From contig NZ_WMFA01000002.1 in NCBI RefSeq assembly GCF_009856445.1, positions 124,001 to 188,000 of the forward strand: a DNA stretch of 64,000 bases, given 5' to 3'. Positions 1-12,309 of this stretch are shown in pieces (the stretch's first letter is position 1; the number at the start of each line of letters is the position of its first letter). This stretch comes from Halobacillus litoralis (lineage in GTDB: Bacteria > Bacillota > Bacilli > Bacillales > Halobacillaceae). Made by a program: the position numbers and the translations under genes. The notes under the pieces were generated by a model that saw only the letters and a program-made list of their open reading frames with translations, was not told the DNA's origin and did no database searches.

Positions 1-2548
<2,548 letters not shown>

Positions 2549-2564
2549 CTAAAGGGGGATGCAC

Positions 2565-3671
2565 ATGGAAAAACATATCGTACTTTTGCCAGGAGACGGA
2601 ATCGGTCCAGAAGTGACAAAAGCAGCAAAGAATGTGTTGCAGTCGGTCGCAGATCGATACCAGCACACTTTTACTTTTGAGAATCATGACATCGGGGGAG
2701 TGGCGATCGACAATCATGAAACTCCTCTCCCGGAGGATACAGTCGAAGCTGCAAGAAAAGCAGATGCCATCTTCCTTGGAGCGGTCGGTGGTCCGAAGTG
2801 GGATCAGCTTCCTGGTCATATGAGGCCGGAAAAAGGGCTGCTCGGGATTCGTAAACAACTCGGGTTGTTTGCAAATCTCCGTCCTGTCAAAGCGTTTCCG
2901 CAGTTGCTCCATGCATCACCCTTGAAACAGGAGGTCGTCGCGGCAAGCGATCTATTGATCGTCCGCGAGCTGACCGGAGGGTTGTACTTTGGTGAACCAA
3001 GAGAAAGACGAAACAACGGGAACTCGGTTGTGGATACACTGGCCTACGATCGACAGGAGATTGAAAGAATCGTGGAGCAGGCTTTCCAAAGTGCCAAAGT
3101 GAGGAGAAAGCACCTCACATCTGTCGATAAAGCGAATGTTCTCGAGTCCAGCCGGATGTGGCGGGAAGTTGTGGAGGAGAAAAAAGCGCAGTACCCAGAT
3201 GTAGAGGTTGAACATATGCTTGTAGATGCCGCTGCAATGAAGTTAGTAACGAATCCCGCTTACTTTGATGTCATTGTGACAGAGAATATGTTCGGAGATA
3301 TCTTGAGTGACGAAGCCTCTGTATTGACGGGATCGCTCGGCATGCTGCCATCTGCCAGTTTAAATGAAACAGGCGTCGGACTTTACGAACCGGTGCACGG
3401 TTCTGCTCCTGATATCGCTGGAGAGAATAAAGCGAATCCTCTCGCCAGTATTCTTTCTATAGCCATGATGCTGAAGCATTCTTTCGGAATGGAAGAGGAA
3501 GCAGAACAAGTGGAAGCGGCTGTACAGGAAGTGTTGAATGAGGGATACCACACGGCAGATATTGATCTTGTCGGGGGTACCGTCGTCAGTGGAAGTGAAT
3601 TGGCTCGACGAGTGGTTGATCAAATCAGCACAAGTGATACCACAGAAAATATCATGCGTTGTTACGTATAA
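2565..3671 (+). CDS. leuB: 3-isopropylmalate dehydrogenase
   Basis: Oxidatively decarboxylates 3-isopropylmalate with NAD in leucine synthesis. The 368-residue length is typical. Visible motifs are LLPGDGIGPEV at the N-terminus, RELTGGLYFGEPR in the substrate loop, the DKANVLESSRMWREV segment, and EPVHGSAPDIAGENKANP near the adenine site. An in-frame ATG at 2559 sits inside the AAAGGGGG ribosome site, so the start at 2565 is preferred. Third gene of the leu operon, 16 bases after leuA. Confidence 0.96.
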   Translation: MEKHIVLLPGDGIGPEVTKAAKNVLQSVADRYQHTFTFENHDIGGVAIDNHETPLPEDTVEAARKADAIFLGAVGGPKWDQLPGHMRPEKGLLGIRKQLGLFANLRPVKAFPQLLHASPLKQEVVAASDLLIVRELTGGLYFGEPRERRNNGNSVVDTLAYDRQEIERIVEQAFQSAKVRRKHLTSVDKANVLESSRMWREVVEEKKAQYPDVEVEHMLVDAAAMKLVTNPAYFDVIVTENMFGDILSDEASVLTGSLGMLPSASLNETGVGLYEPVHGSAPDIAGENKANPLASILSIAMMLKHSFGMEEEAEQVEAAVQEVLNEGYHTADIDLVGGTVVSGSELARRVVDQISTSDTTENIMRCYV

Positions 3672-3692
3672 ACAGGAAGGGAGCGGAACGGA

Positions 3693-5105
3693 ATGAGTCA
3701 TCCAAAAACGATCGTAGAAAAAATTTGGGATCAGCATGTCGTCCATGAAGAAGAAGGGAAGCCGAACCTCCTCTACATCGACTTGCATCTGATTCATGAG
3801 GTGACCTCTCCCCAGGCGTTTGAAGGATTGCGGATGGCCGGAAGGAAAGTGAGGAGACCGGATCGTACGTATGCGACGATGGATCATAACGTACCGACGG
3901 TCCATCGGAATGTCATCAAAGATGAAGTTTCCAAGAAACAGATGGAAACCTTGAAAGCGAACTGCGAAGAATTCGGGGTTCGTCTGGCGGACATCAACCA
4001 CCCGGACCAGGGAATCGTACACGTCATCGGGCCTGAACTTGGGCTTACTCAACCGGGGAAAACGATCGTCTGTGGGGATAGTCATACTTCCACGCATGGC
4101 GCGTTTGGTGCACTGGCTTTCGGAATAGGTACGAGTGAGGTGGAGCATGTGCTTGCGACCCAATCCTTATGGCAGGCACCACCGAAAACCCTGCAAGTCA
4201 ATGTTGATGGGGTGCTTGGAACAGGCGTTACTGCGAAGGACTTAATCCTTGCTATTATCGGGAAGTATGGTGTCCGATTCGGCACAGGCCATGTGATTGA
4301 ATACACCGGTGAAGCGGTCCGTAATCTTTCAATGGAGGAACGCATGACGGTATGCAATATGTCTATCGAAGCAGGAGCAAGAGCTGGATTGATTAGTCCT
4401 GATGCAACGACGGTCGATTACATGCGAGGCAAACGCTATGTGCCGGAAGGGGAAGCTTTTGATGAAGCAGCTGAGCAGTGGCTTGCTTTAGCTTCTGATG
4501 AAGGTGCAGAATATGACCAGACGCTTACTATTCATGCCGACGAGATTGAACCACAGGTGACATGGGGAACGAATCCTTCCCAATGTGTTCCTGTCGGTGG
4601 TCGCGTCCCTGATCCTGATTCCGTGGAAGAGGATCGTGATGGAATCGAACGTGCTATCGAATATATGGGGCTTGAAGCAAACCAGAGCATCGAATCGATT
4701 CCTGTCGAGCACGTGTTCATCGGTTCATGCACAAACTCCAGATTAAGCGATTTGCGCAAAGCGGCTGAAATTGTGCGTGGCGGTCACGTTCATGAAGGTG
4801 TGAGAGCTCTTGTCGTTCCTGGTTCCAAATCCGTCAAAGATGCAGCAGAAGCGGAAGGTTTGGATACAATTTTCTTGACTGCAGGATTTGAATGGCGCGA
4901 TGCCGGCTGCAGCATGTGTCTAGCGATGAATGATGATATCGTCCCACCTGGCGAACGCTGTGCTTCCACTTCCAATCGTAATTTCGAGGGACGCCAGGGA
5001 AATGGTGCCCGTACCCATCTGGTCAGTCCGGAAATGGCAGTAGCGGCAGCGTTGGAAGGTCATTTTGTCGATGTTAGAAAATACGCCAGTACGGTAGGAG
5101 GGTGA
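3693..5105 (+). CDS. leuC: 3-isopropylmalate dehydratase large subunit
   Basis: Aconitase-family large subunit that, with LeuD, isomerises 2-isopropylmalate to 3-isopropylmalate. The protein has 470 residues, the usual length. It shows [25 protein letters not shown], and the [4Fe-4S] cysteines in IGSCTNSR and in [10 protein letters not shown] (CxxC), the standard three-cysteine set. A good GGAAGGGAG ribosome site precedes the ATG. Four bases separate it from leuD, which fits a coupled heterodimer. Confidence 0.97.
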   Translation: MSHPKTIVEKIWDQHVVHEEEGKPNLLYIDLHLIHEVTSPQAFEGLRMAGRKVRRPDRTYATMDHNVPTVHRNVIKDEVSKKQMETLKANCEEFGVRLADINHPDQGIVHVIGPELGLTQPGKTIVCGDSHTSTHGAFGALAFGIGTSEVEHVLATQSLWQAPPKTLQVNVDGVLGTGVTAKDLILAIIGKYGVRFGTGHVIEYTGEAVRNLSMEERMTVCNMSIEAGARAGLISPDATTVDYMRGKRYVPEGEAFDEAAEQWLALASDEGAEYDQTLTIHADEIEPQVTWGTNPSQCVPVGGRVPDPDSVEEDRDGIERAIEYMGLEANQSIESIPVEHVFIGSCTNSRLSDLRKAAEIVRGGHVHEGVRALVVPGSKSVKDAAEAEGLDTIFLTAGFEWRDAGCSMCLAMNDDIVPPGERCASTSNRNFEGRQGNGARTHLVSPEMAVAAALEGHFVDVRKYASTVGG

Positions 5106-5109
5106 AGAG

Positions 5110-5715
5110 ATGGAACCGATCAAACAACATCGTGGTCTGGTTTACCCTATGGATCGATCGAATGTCGATACCGACCAGATCATTCCGAAGCAATTTTTGA
5201 AAAGGATTGAACGCCAGGGGTTCGGCCAGTTCCTCTTCTATAACTGGCGATTTAACGAGGATGGAACACTTCGGGAAGATTTTTCTTTGAATGACCCAAA
5301 GTATGATGGTGCTTCTGTTCTTGTCGGCGGTGAAAACTTCGGGTGCGGTTCCTCCAGGGAACACGCACCATGGGCGATTCAGGACTATGGCTTTAAAGTG
5401 GTCATCGCCCCGAGTTTCGCCGACATTTTCTACAACAACTGCTTCAAAAACGGAATCCTCCCGATTCAGTTGCCGAAGCCGGTTGTAGATCAGCTGATGG
5501 AAAAGGCGACGAAAGAGAAGTATGAAGTGAAGGTCGATTTGGAAGAACAGATCATTGATGACGGTGACCTTGAAGTGTCCTTCGACATCCAGTCCTATCA
5601 CAAGGAAATGCTTTTGAACGGCTGGGATGAAATTGCTGTCACTTTGACGTATGAAGTCAAAATCGACCAGTATGAAAAACAAAACAAAGGAGTGAAGACG
5701 TTGGGGATTTCTTAA
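5110..5715 (+). CDS. leuD: 3-isopropylmalate dehydratase small subunit
   Basis: Swivel-domain partner of LeuC. It has 201 residues, matching other Bacillaceae LeuD (about 199). The N-terminus has the VYPMDRSNVDTDQIIPKQFL signature, followed by GGENFGCGSSREHAPWA and the FADIFYNNCFKNGILPI stretch. The ribosome site GGAGGGTGAAG directly precedes the ATG. The 3' end contains a strong AAAGGAG site (5686-5692) that presumably serves the following ilvA; see the ilvA entry for the start problem. Confidence 0.96.
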   Translation: MEPIKQHRGLVYPMDRSNVDTDQIIPKQFLKRIERQGFGQFLFYNWRFNEDGTLREDFSLNDPKYDGASVLVGGENFGCGSSREHAPWAIQDYGFKVVIAPSFADIFYNNCFKNGILPIQLPKPVVDQLMEKATKEKYEVKVDLEEQIIDDGDLEVSFDIQSYHKEMLLNGWDEIAVTLTYEVKIDQYEKQNKGVKTLGIS

Positions 5716-5729
5716 CGCTAGCTAAAGTA

Positions 5730-6689
5730 ATGGATGCACAGGAACAATTGCAGGAGGTGGTGCACCGCACCCCATTGCAAACATCAACAACCTTCAATGA
5801 GAAAACCGGGCAGCACGTCTACTTGAAGATGGAGAATCAGCAAAAAACAGGTGCTTTCAAAGTACGAGGGGCGTCCTATAAGGTTGCCTGTCTAACAGAA
5901 GTCGAAGCGTCCCGCGGTGTCATCGCAGCATCTGCCGGTAACCATGCCCAAGGCGTTGCTCTTGCTGCAGCGAAACGGGGCATCCAGGCGCAGATTTTCA
6001 TGCCGGAAGGAACACCGAGAGCGAAAGTGGAAGCGACGCAAGGGTACGGAGCGAAGGTCGTTCTTACCGGCGAGTCCTTCCAGGAAGCTTACCAGGCCGC
6101 TTTGCTTGAACAGGAAAGAACAGGTGCTACCTTTCTCCATCCGTTCGACGATTATGATGTCATGGCAGGACAAGCGACAGTCGCTGTTGAAATGCTGCAG
6201 CAGCAGCCGGATCTAAACCGTCTGTTCGTTCCGATCGGGGGAGGCGGGCTGATCGCAGGCATTGCGTTCGCAGCCAAACAGCTGAAGCCGGACATCAAAG
6301 TCATTGGTGTCCAGTCCGCAAAAGCTCCGTCCATGTACAATGCTCTGTACAAAAAAGGACCTGAAAAACTGACATCTGTCTCGACGATTGCTGACGGAAT
6401 TGCCGTGAAGGAAAGAGGTAAACTCACTTACACGTGTATCCAAAAATACGTGGATCAAGTGATTACGGTGGAAGAACATGAAATCGCAAAAGCCATGCTG
6501 ATGCTGCTCGAACGTGAAAAAACGTTGGTCGAAGGAGCAGGAGCAACTGCGCTCGCCGGCCTTCTTAGTACGTGTGACACGTTTGAACAACAGCAATGCG
6601 GAGTTGTCTTGAGTGGAGGAAACATGGATCTATCCCGATTGCCGCTGATCCAGAAGCTAGCCAATCCGAAGAAAGTGGTCATCGCTTAA
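5730..6689 (+). CDS. ilvA: Threonine dehydratase, short form without ACT domain
   Basis: PLP-dependent deaminase making 2-ketobutyrate from threonine, the entry to isoleucine synthesis. The PLP lysine is in KTGAFKVRGA (about residue 44) and the phosphate-binding glycine loop is IGGGGLIAG. The 319-residue protein stops after the catalytic domain, so the C-terminal ACT-like allosteric domain of B. subtilis IlvA (about 420 residues) is absent; it resembles TdcB-type enzymes. ATG 5730 has a poor ribosome site. Codons upstream of it (from 5703, reading GDFLTLAKV) look like conserved family sequence but have no ATG, GTG or TTG in frame. Last gene of the operon, followed by a strong terminator. Confidence 0.9.
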   Translation: MDAQEQLQEVVHRTPLQTSTTFNEKTGQHVYLKMENQQKTGAFKVRGASYKVACLTEVEASRGVIAASAGNHAQGVALAAAKRGIQAQIFMPEGTPRAKVEATQGYGAKVVLTGESFQEAYQAALLEQERTGATFLHPFDDYDVMAGQATVAVEMLQQQPDLNRLFVPIGGGGLIAGIAFAAKQLKPDIKVIGVQSAKAPSMYNALYKKGPEKLTSVSTIADGIAVKERGKLTYTCIQKYVDQVITVEEHEIAKAMLMLLEREKTLVEGAGATALAGLLSTCDTFEQQQCGVVLSGGNMDLSRLPLIQKLANPKKVVIA

Positions 6690-6695
6690 GATGGC

Positions 6696-6732
6696 AGCCA
6701 GGAAGAGTGTCTGTGCTCTTCCTGGCTTTTTT
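6696..6732 (+). terminator. Terminator of the ilv-leu-ilvA operon
   Basis: Perfect 12-bp stem (AGCCAGGAAGAG with CTCTTCCTGGCT), 8-base loop, then six T. It starts 7 bases after the ilvA stop. Confidence 0.93.
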
Positions 6733-6748
6733 AGTTGAGGACCCATAG

Positions 6749-6873
6749 TTATCAGTCGTTTTGGAGATTTATCAGTGGTTTTTGTCTATTTATCGATGAC
6801 TTTGATGCTTTTATCAGCGGGTTTTGGACATTTATTGGTTTTTTCAATGTTGTTATCGGTATGATATTAATTA
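6749..6873 (+). repeat. Array of six 21-bp degenerate repeats (array A)
   Basis: Units begin at 6749, 6769, 6790, 6811, 6832 and 6853, so the spacing is 20 once and then exactly 21 bases. The core is TTATCRGTGRYTTT followed by a variable part. The array lies between the ilvA terminator and the terminator of the convergent hydrolase gene. Because 21 is a multiple of three, one frame reads as an FISGFxx-type heptad, but there is no ribosome site or natural start, so I do not call it coding. The same family, on the opposite strand, is at 33838-33963. Confidence 0.8.
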
Positions 6874-6883
6874 GTCCACGGAT

Positions 6884-6932
6884 AAAAAAGAAAAGGAGAA
6901 CCAGCACGAGAAGTTGGCTCTCCTTTTCTTTT
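6884..6932. terminator. Bidirectional terminator, mainly for the minus-strand hydrolase
   Basis: A 14-bp perfect stem pairs AAAAGAAAAGGAGA (6886-6899) with TCTCCTTTTCTTTT (6919-6932). On the minus strand it is followed by a T run. It overlaps the stop codon of the hydrolase. Confidence 0.8.
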
Positions 6933-7740
6933 ATTTCAACAAATCAAGCAGTGTTTGATTGAATTTTTCTTTTTCATCATAAACCATTCCATGTCCACTG
7001 TTCTCAAAAGGAACGAGTGTACTGTTCGGAATCTTCTCATTCAATATTTCGGAAAATGCATAATCGCAGATTTCATCATGTTTGCCGTGAATCAAGAGGG
7101 TAGGGACTTCGATTTGACTTACTTCTTTCCGCAGGTCTTCATCTCTTAAAGACTCGGCACATGCGAGAGTAGCGTGTGCGGATGCCTCAAGACCAAGAAT
7201 GTGGAACCATTCCCCGAAAGGTTTCGAGATATCAGAATGGTAGAAACCTTCGCCGAAGTCTTTCAATGCAGCTGGACGGTCGTTTTGGAGTGCTTCGATT
7301 AAACCGTCCACTTCATCTTTATTCATGCCGTAGGAATAGCCTTCTCTTTGAGTGAAGCTCGGAGCAGCAGGGCCTGCAAGAATCAACTGTGCCAATTCCT
7401 TGTTGGCGAATTTAGTAGCGTAGCGTATAGCAATCGGGCCGCCCATAGAAAAGCCGGTTAAATAGAAGTTTTCCAGTTGCAGGTACTCTACAACGGTTTT
7501 TACATCGTGGGCAAGTGTATCGTAATCATAACCAAAAGCAGGCTTATCTGATTTACCAAAGCCCCTAAGGTCGATGCCGATGAAGCGGTAGCCTTTTTGA
7601 GGTAGTTCGTTCATCTGATATTCGAACATTTGATGGTTGAGTGGCCACCCGTGGAGGAATACGATAGGCTGGCCATCTCCGATATCTTCAACGAATAAGT
7701 CGATATGTCGGTCATGATCTACTTCGATATAGAGTGACAT
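6931..7740 (-). CDS. Alpha/beta-fold hydrolase (chloroperoxidase/esterase-like)
   Basis: Single-domain alpha/beta hydrolase of 269 residues, probably a cytoplasmic esterase-like enzyme of unknown substrate. Motifs: VFLHGWPLNHQMFEYQ (oxyanion region), GIDLRGFGKSDKP, the nucleophile elbow GFSMGGPIA (Ser), LLIHGKHDEICD (acid) and NSGHGMVYDEKE (His), giving a complete Ser-Asp-His triad in the order of the non-haem chloroperoxidase group. I chose the ATG at 7740 (MSLYIEVDHD) because AAAGGAG lies upstream of it; a longer reading to 7794 lacks a site. Monocistronic. Confidence 0.88.
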   Translation of the reverse strand: MSLYIEVDHDRHIDLFVEDIGDGQPIVFLHGWPLNHQMFEYQMNELPQKGYRFIGIDLRGFGKSDKPAFGYDYDTLAHDVKTVVEYLQLENFYLTGFSMGGPIAIRYATKFANKELAQLILAGPAAPSFTQREGYSYGMNKDEVDGLIEALQNDRPAALKDFGEGFYHSDISKPFGEWFHILGLEASAHATLACAESLRDEDLRKEVSQIEVPTLLIHGKHDEICDYAFSEILNEKIPNSTLVPFENSGHGMVYDEKEKFNQTLLDLLK

Positions 7741-7915
7741 TTGTATAAAAACTCCTTTTTTTATGTTATGAAGAATATTCCCCGTTTCTTCCATTTAAAA
7801 CAGCACAATGGGAGGTCATCAAAAATTTAGATAAGTACCATCAAAATTCATCGATATCTGCTTTTATTATGGAATGATACAATAGATAAGCTATAAAAAT
7901 AGATGAGGTGAAACG

Positions 7916-9079
7916 ATGAATAATTTTTTACAATATAACCCTACCAAACTTTACTTCGGCGAGGGACAACTTAATCAAATTTCTAATGAGATAGTTCAAA
8001 AAGCAAAGGTTCTTGTTGTTTATGGTGGTGGCAGTATTAAGCGGAATGGTGTGTACGATGAGGTGATGAAACAGATGGAAAAGCTTGAGGCTGTTGTTTA
8101 TGAACTATCGGGCGTTGAGCCGAATCCACGACTGACAACAGTGCGAAAAGGTGTCGATATCTGTAAAAACGAAGGCATCGACTTTTTGCTTGCTGTTGGT
8201 GGTGGAAGCGTCATCGATTGTACAAAAGCTATTGCTGCTGGGGCAGTAAGTGACGTGGATGCATGGAAGTTAATCACACAGGAGGCTCCTATTAAAAAAG
8301 CTCTGCCGATTGGTACGGTTTTGACCCTTGCAGCTACAGGGTCTGAAATGAATGCTGTTTCTGTCATTACGAACTGGGAAACGAAAGACAAACTCCGATG
8401 GGGGTCCCCTCATGTGTACCCGACGTTTTCAATCCTTGATCCGACATACACCTTCTCTGTACCTGAAAACCAGACCGTTTACGGAATTGTCGACAGCATG
8501 TCCCATGCTTTGGAGCACTACTTCCATAGGACTGCAAACACACCAATGATTGATGGTTTCATTGAGTCTCTTTTGCGAACGGCAATTCAAACCGGCCCGA
8601 AGTTGATCGCTGACCTTCATTCCTATGAACACCGTGAAACGATGATGTACTTAAGTACAACTGCATTTAATGGAACTTTGATGAATGGGACAGATGGCGG
8701 GGATTGGGCTACACATCGTATCGAACACGCTGTATCCGCCATTTATGATATTCCTCATGGCGGAGGGCTTGCCATTCTGTTCCCGAACTGGCTTGAGCAT
8801 GTATTGGAAGATGATCCAAGCCGAGTGAAACAGCTGGCCACCAATGTTTTCGACATTGACCCTGAAGGCAAGACAGATGTAGAGGTTGCGCGAGAAGGGG
8901 CGAAGGCACTCCGCCACTTTTGGAATTCCCTTGGAGCACCTAGGACTCTTCAGGACTATGACATCAATGATGAAGCTTTTAATGATATTGTTGAAAAAAC
9001 ATTTATCAAACCAGGAGTCGGGACGTACAAAGAAATGAACCGTGAAACAGTTGTAGATATTCTGCAACGCTCACTTTAA
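7916..9079 (+). CDS. Iron-containing (group III) alcohol dehydrogenase, YugJ/butanol-dehydrogenase-like
   Basis: NAD(P)H-dependent alcohol/aldehyde oxidoreductase, most like the butanol dehydrogenases YugJ and YugK of Bacillus (387 residues, the same size). The Rossmann part has [17 protein letters not shown] and [15 protein letters not shown]. The metal-ligand region has SHALEHYF and [20 protein letters not shown], supplying the conserved Asp/His ligands. GAGGTGA ribosome site 8 bases before the ATG. It stands alone between its own promoter region and a strong terminator. The physiological substrate cannot be told. Confidence 0.92.
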   Translation: MNNFLQYNPTKLYFGEGQLNQISNEIVQKAKVLVVYGGGSIKRNGVYDEVMKQMEKLEAVVYELSGVEPNPRLTTVRKGVDICKNEGIDFLLAVGGGSVIDCTKAIAAGAVSDVDAWKLITQEAPIKKALPIGTVLTLAATGSEMNAVSVITNWETKDKLRWGSPHVYPTFSILDPTYTFSVPENQTVYGIVDSMSHALEHYFHRTANTPMIDGFIESLLRTAIQTGPKLIADLHSYEHRETMMYLSTTAFNGTLMNGTDGGDWATHRIEHAVSAIYDIPHGGGLAILFPNWLEHVLEDDPSRVKQLATNVFDIDPEGKTDVEVAREGAKALRHFWNSLGAPRTLQDYDINDEAFNDIVEKTFIKPGVGTYKEMNRETVVDILQRSL

Positions 9080-9083
9080 TCAC

Positions 9084-9120
9084 AAATGGAGGGGCTCAGA
9101 TAGAGCCCCTCCATTTATTT
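9084..9120 (+). terminator. Terminator of the alcohol dehydrogenase gene
   Basis: A 14-bp perfect stem AAATGGAGGGGCTC / GAGCCCCTCCATTT with a 5-base loop and a short T-rich tail. The remaining stretch to 9379 holds no supportable gene; it should contain the promoter of the next gene. Confidence 0.9.
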
Positions 9121-9379
9121 ATCATTATTTCTGTGTGGACCGAGTGGGGCTTCACAAATCAGAACCGCCACGATACGGAGGATGATTGTCACACCCTTGA
9201 AGAAACAACTGTTGGAAAATTTTCAGGAAATAGCCAAGTAGTTTACAGAGGGATTACAATTTATTTAAAAATCCGTGTGTTTTCTTCAAATTGCGACAAT
9301 TATGTTTATACTGATACATGGTTTAAATCAGAGCGGATTTAAGGAAATCAATATCTGTGTATGGGGAGTCATCATTATA

Positions 9380-10522
9380 ATGAAGAAACTTATGATAATC
9401 ATTGCAGCAATATATACCACATTTAGTATAAATCCAAACATAACGGTGGCACAGTCTAAAACGGATCGTCCATCCATTAATAGTGAAGCGGCCATGGTTC
9501 TTGAAGCGAATACTGGAAAAGTTCTATATGAAAAGAATGCAGAGGCGAGCATGTACCCGGCCAGTTTAACAAAGATTGCCACAGCCATTTATGCCATTGA
9601 AAATGGGGATCTCAACGAGACAGTCACGGTTAGTGAAAAGGCTTATGAAACAGGAGGTTCCAGTGTTTTTCTTGAAGAAGGCGATCAGGCAACATTAAAG
9701 GAGCTTATCCAGGGGCTGCTTTTAAACTCTGGAAATGATGCTGGTGTTGCGATTGCCGAGCATTTGAGCGGGAGTGTCGAACAGTTCTCTATAGACTTGA
9801 ATGCTTATCTTGAAGAAAAGGCCGGGGTGGAGCAGACGGATTTCAAGAACCCACACGGTTTGTTCAACGCAGAACATAGGACGACAGCGGAAGATCTGGC
9901 TCAAATTACAAAATATGCCCAAAAAAATGAGACGTTCAATGAGATTTATGGGTTAGAGACTTTGGATTGGGACGGAGAGAAGTGGGACGCCACGCTATAC
10001 ACGCATCACCGTTTAATGAGGGAAGACCCATATGAGGGTGTGACTGGTGGGAAGACAGGATATGTTCCTCAATCCGGTTTCACGTTGGCTACGAGTGCGA
10101 GCAGGGATCATATGGATTTGATTGTGATCACAATGAAAAGCCGCACGAAGGATTTGTCCTATGAAGATACGAAGAAACTTCTGGACTATGGATTTGAACA
10201 CTATCAAACGTCTACTTTAAAACCGGAGGAAAAATTTCCGGGTGTAAAAGAAGACTATCAACTGCCTGAGGAGATTTCTTACACCCATCAGAAAGGAAAG
10301 ACTGTTCGGGCGGAAATCGATGAGTCAGGAATGCTCTCCGTTACCGATTCAGATGGTGATGAGATCTATTCATCTCAGATGGAAAAGGTAAAGGAAAAAC
10401 CCACACCTCCTGCGGAAAAACAAGAGCTCGAAACACCGGGATGGCAGGATTATTGGACTTTATTCATTTTCCCGCGTCACTTTTGGGTGACTGAAATTTA
10501 TGAAGAACTTCATGGATCATGA
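9380..10522 (+). CDS. D-alanyl-D-alanine carboxypeptidase (DacA/DacF-like)
   Basis: Secreted low-molecular-weight penicillin-binding protein (peptidase S11) that trims the terminal D-Ala of peptidoglycan stem peptides. The 380-residue protein starts with a signal peptide (MKKLMIIIAAIYTTFS). It carries the three active-site motifs: SLTK (Ser about residue 62), SGN in LLLNSGNDAG, and KTG in VTGGKTGYVPQSG. The C-terminal region ends in an aromatic hydrophobic segment (TLFIFPRHFW) that may anchor it. The longer frame from 9275 is rejected because the signal peptide begins at 9380, with GGGGAG upstream. Confidence 0.92.
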   Translation: MKKLMIIIAAIYTTFSINPNITVAQSKTDRPSINSEAAMVLEANTGKVLYEKNAEASMYPASLTKIATAIYAIENGDLNETVTVSEKAYETGGSSVFLEEGDQATLKELIQGLLLNSGNDAGVAIAEHLSGSVEQFSIDLNAYLEEKAGVEQTDFKNPHGLFNAEHRTTAEDLAQITKYAQKNETFNEIYGLETLDWDGEKWDATLYTHHRLMREDPYEGVTGGKTGYVPQSGFTLATSASRDHMDLIVITMKSRTKDLSYEDTKKLLDYGFEHYQTSTLKPEEKFPGVKEDYQLPEEISYTHQKGKTVRAEIDESGMLSVTDSDGDEIYSSQMEKVKEKPTPPAEKQELETPGWQDYWTLFIFPRHFWVTEIYEELHGS

Positions 10523-10555
10523 TAAACCTCCACATTCAGGAGGTTTATTTTTTTT
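10522..10555 (+). terminator. Terminator of the carboxypeptidase gene
   Basis: ATAAACCTCC pairs perfectly with GGAGGTTTAT, with a 7-base loop and then eight T. It starts on the stop codon. Confidence 0.9.
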
Positions 10556-10581
10556 GACTAGGGATATATATTAGAGCGGGA

Positions 10582-10603
10582 AAAGCTTTGAATTCAAAGT
10601 TTT
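10582..10603. promoter_or_regulatory. Palindrome upstream of chemoreceptor gene
   Basis: CTTTGAATTCAAAG at 10586-10599 is a perfect 14-bp palindrome that extends to 22 bp with one mismatched pair. It lies about 55 bases before the chemoreceptor start. It could be an operator; no regulator is identifiable from the site. Confidence 0.35.
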
Positions 10604-10655
10604 ATCCTTTATTGGTACTTGTAATCCAAAGTCTTATCATTTGAGGGTGGTTAGT

Positions 10656-12197
10656 ATGGAAGAAAAAAAGAATCGGACGATGCTCATGTTTGGAGCTGTT
10701 GGCTTATTGTTGATGATGGTCATTCATCTGACTCACAGAAATTTGCAACTGAACTGGAGTGTAGATGATTTTAAGGCTTATACTCCTTTTTTATATACAT
10801 ACCTGGCTGTGCCATTTCTTTTATATGGCATGACATTCTTCATCTATCTGAAAAAACGGAACCACGCAGCAATCCCGTGGTTCATGAGTCTCTTATTCAC
10901 GTTCATTAGCATAGGGATGATTACGAATGGTGAAGGAATGGTTGTCTATCATTTTTCTATCTTTCTTGTGGTTGCATTGATTGCTTTTTATGATCGAACA
11001 GAAATCATAGCAGTGATGACGCTCCTTTTTGCACTCTTTCATTTTGTGACCATGTTTTGGGGAATGGATTTCTTTTATGGAACGGAAAATTATTCATGGT
11101 TCATGTTCTCTCTTCATGCTTTTTATTTGATTTTGACGAGTGCCGGAACCTCCTATCAAATACTCCAGAAGAACACACATGTAAAAGAGTTAACCGAACT
11201 TTCTCAGAAAAAACAAGCAGAAGCGGATCAGCTCCTTCATCAATTGCAGTCGGTTGGGAAGTCGTTGAAAAATACAACAGATGTTATGAATCAAACTTCA
11301 CACCAATCTTCACGATCGTTTAATGAGATGGAAGGTTTGTTGCAAAGGCGGAGTCAGAACGCTGAGGAACAAGTGAAGGAGGCAGAGAACCGCGCTCTGA
11401 ATTTATCGGATATACAAGCCGCTGTGGAACAGATTACAAGCAGTATTGAGGTTGTATCCGGTCAGGCGAAAAAGACCTCAGCAGCAACCCAGGAGGGAAA
11501 GGCTTCCCTTGCAGAAATTTCGACCCACCTTCATTCTACAGAAAACAGCTTCACGGAAACGAGTGATAACATCCAAGCCTTACAAACCTACTCGAATCAC
11601 ATCAGTGAACTGACAAAGGAAATCGCCTCGATCACGGACCATACGAAATTGCTGGCCTTGAATGCTTCTATTGAAGCAGCCAGGGCGGGTGAACATGGAA
11701 AAGGTTTCAGCGTTGTTGCACAAGAAGTGCAGAAGCTTGCGGAACAGTCTGGTCATGCAACGAAACGCATCTTCTCGATTGTTGATGCGATTGGTGAGCA
11801 TGTAACAAAAGCGAGTATTCATGCGAGTGATGGAAGAAGGAAAATGGAAACGAGCCTCGAGCATGTGACGAATATGGAAGGAAATTTCAAGGGAATCCTA
11901 GTGCAGTCAGAAGAGGTTGAAAAGCAGACAGATGAAATCAGTGCATCGAGTCAACAGCTTTTGTCAACGGTCGATCTATTCTCCCATTCTTTTGAAAGTT
12001 TACTCCAGTTTACAAAAGAAGGAAAAGGTCAAAACCAAAACATTTTGCGCCTCTCCAAACAGCAGCTGGAGCGTGTTGACAAAATGGCCTCAGAAACAAG
12101 GAAAATGACGAAGATGGTTCAGGACGTCCAGCATATTACAAAAGTAATGGGTGGAAGCCAAGAGGGTGGAAAACCGAAGTTGAAAGTTGTCAGTTGA
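10656..12197 (+). CDS. Methyl-accepting chemotaxis protein with multi-span membrane sensor
   Basis: Chemoreceptor of 513 residues. Residues about 8-165 are strongly hydrophobic, with roughly six membrane segments and no large extracellular loop. A coiled-coil region follows (about 170-260), then the cytoplasmic signalling domain with the hairpin tip [20 protein letters not shown]. No obvious HAMP domain is seen between membrane and signalling parts. It probably senses membrane state or a small ligand within the membrane and signals to CheA/CheW. ATG 10656 follows GAGGGTGG; a TTG at 10641 is in frame but has no site. Ligand unknown. Confidence 0.9.
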   Translation: MEEKKNRTMLMFGAVGLLLMMVIHLTHRNLQLNWSVDDFKAYTPFLYTYLAVPFLLYGMTFFIYLKKRNHAAIPWFMSLLFTFISIGMITNGEGMVVYHFSIFLVVALIAFYDRTEIIAVMTLLFALFHFVTMFWGMDFFYGTENYSWFMFSLHAFYLILTSAGTSYQILQKNTHVKELTELSQKKQAEADQLLHQLQSVGKSLKNTTDVMNQTSHQSSRSFNEMEGLLQRRSQNAEEQVKEAENRALNLSDIQAAVEQITSSIEVVSGQAKKTSAATQEGKASLAEISTHLHSTENSFTETSDNIQALQTYSNHISELTKEIASITDHTKLLALNASIEAARAGEHGKGFSVVAQEVQKLAEQSGHATKRIFSIVDAIGEHVTKASIHASDGRRKMETSLEHVTNMEGNFKGILVQSEEVEKQTDEISASSQQLLSTVDLFSHSFESLLQFTKEGKGQNQNILRLSKQQLERVDKMASETRKMTKMVQDVQHITKVMGGSQEGGKPKLKVVS

Positions 12198-12309
12198 TGA
12201 GTGAAAAGGGGGTTCCGTTGCAGGGGCTCTTTTTTTCTTTTGTTTTTTAACAGGAGATAGAGGGCAGATGGTGGAACTAGTATAGAACATGGGGAAAGGG
12301 GTGGGAGAA

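Noticed and set aside
6735-6962. 75-residue plus-strand frame with FISGFxx repeats
   Set aside because: It is the 21-bp repeat array read in frame, has no ribosome site, and runs into the terminator and the end of the convergent hydrolase.
12208-12245. Terminator after the chemoreceptor gene
   Set aside because: There is a T run, but the upstream sequence pairs over only about 5 bp.
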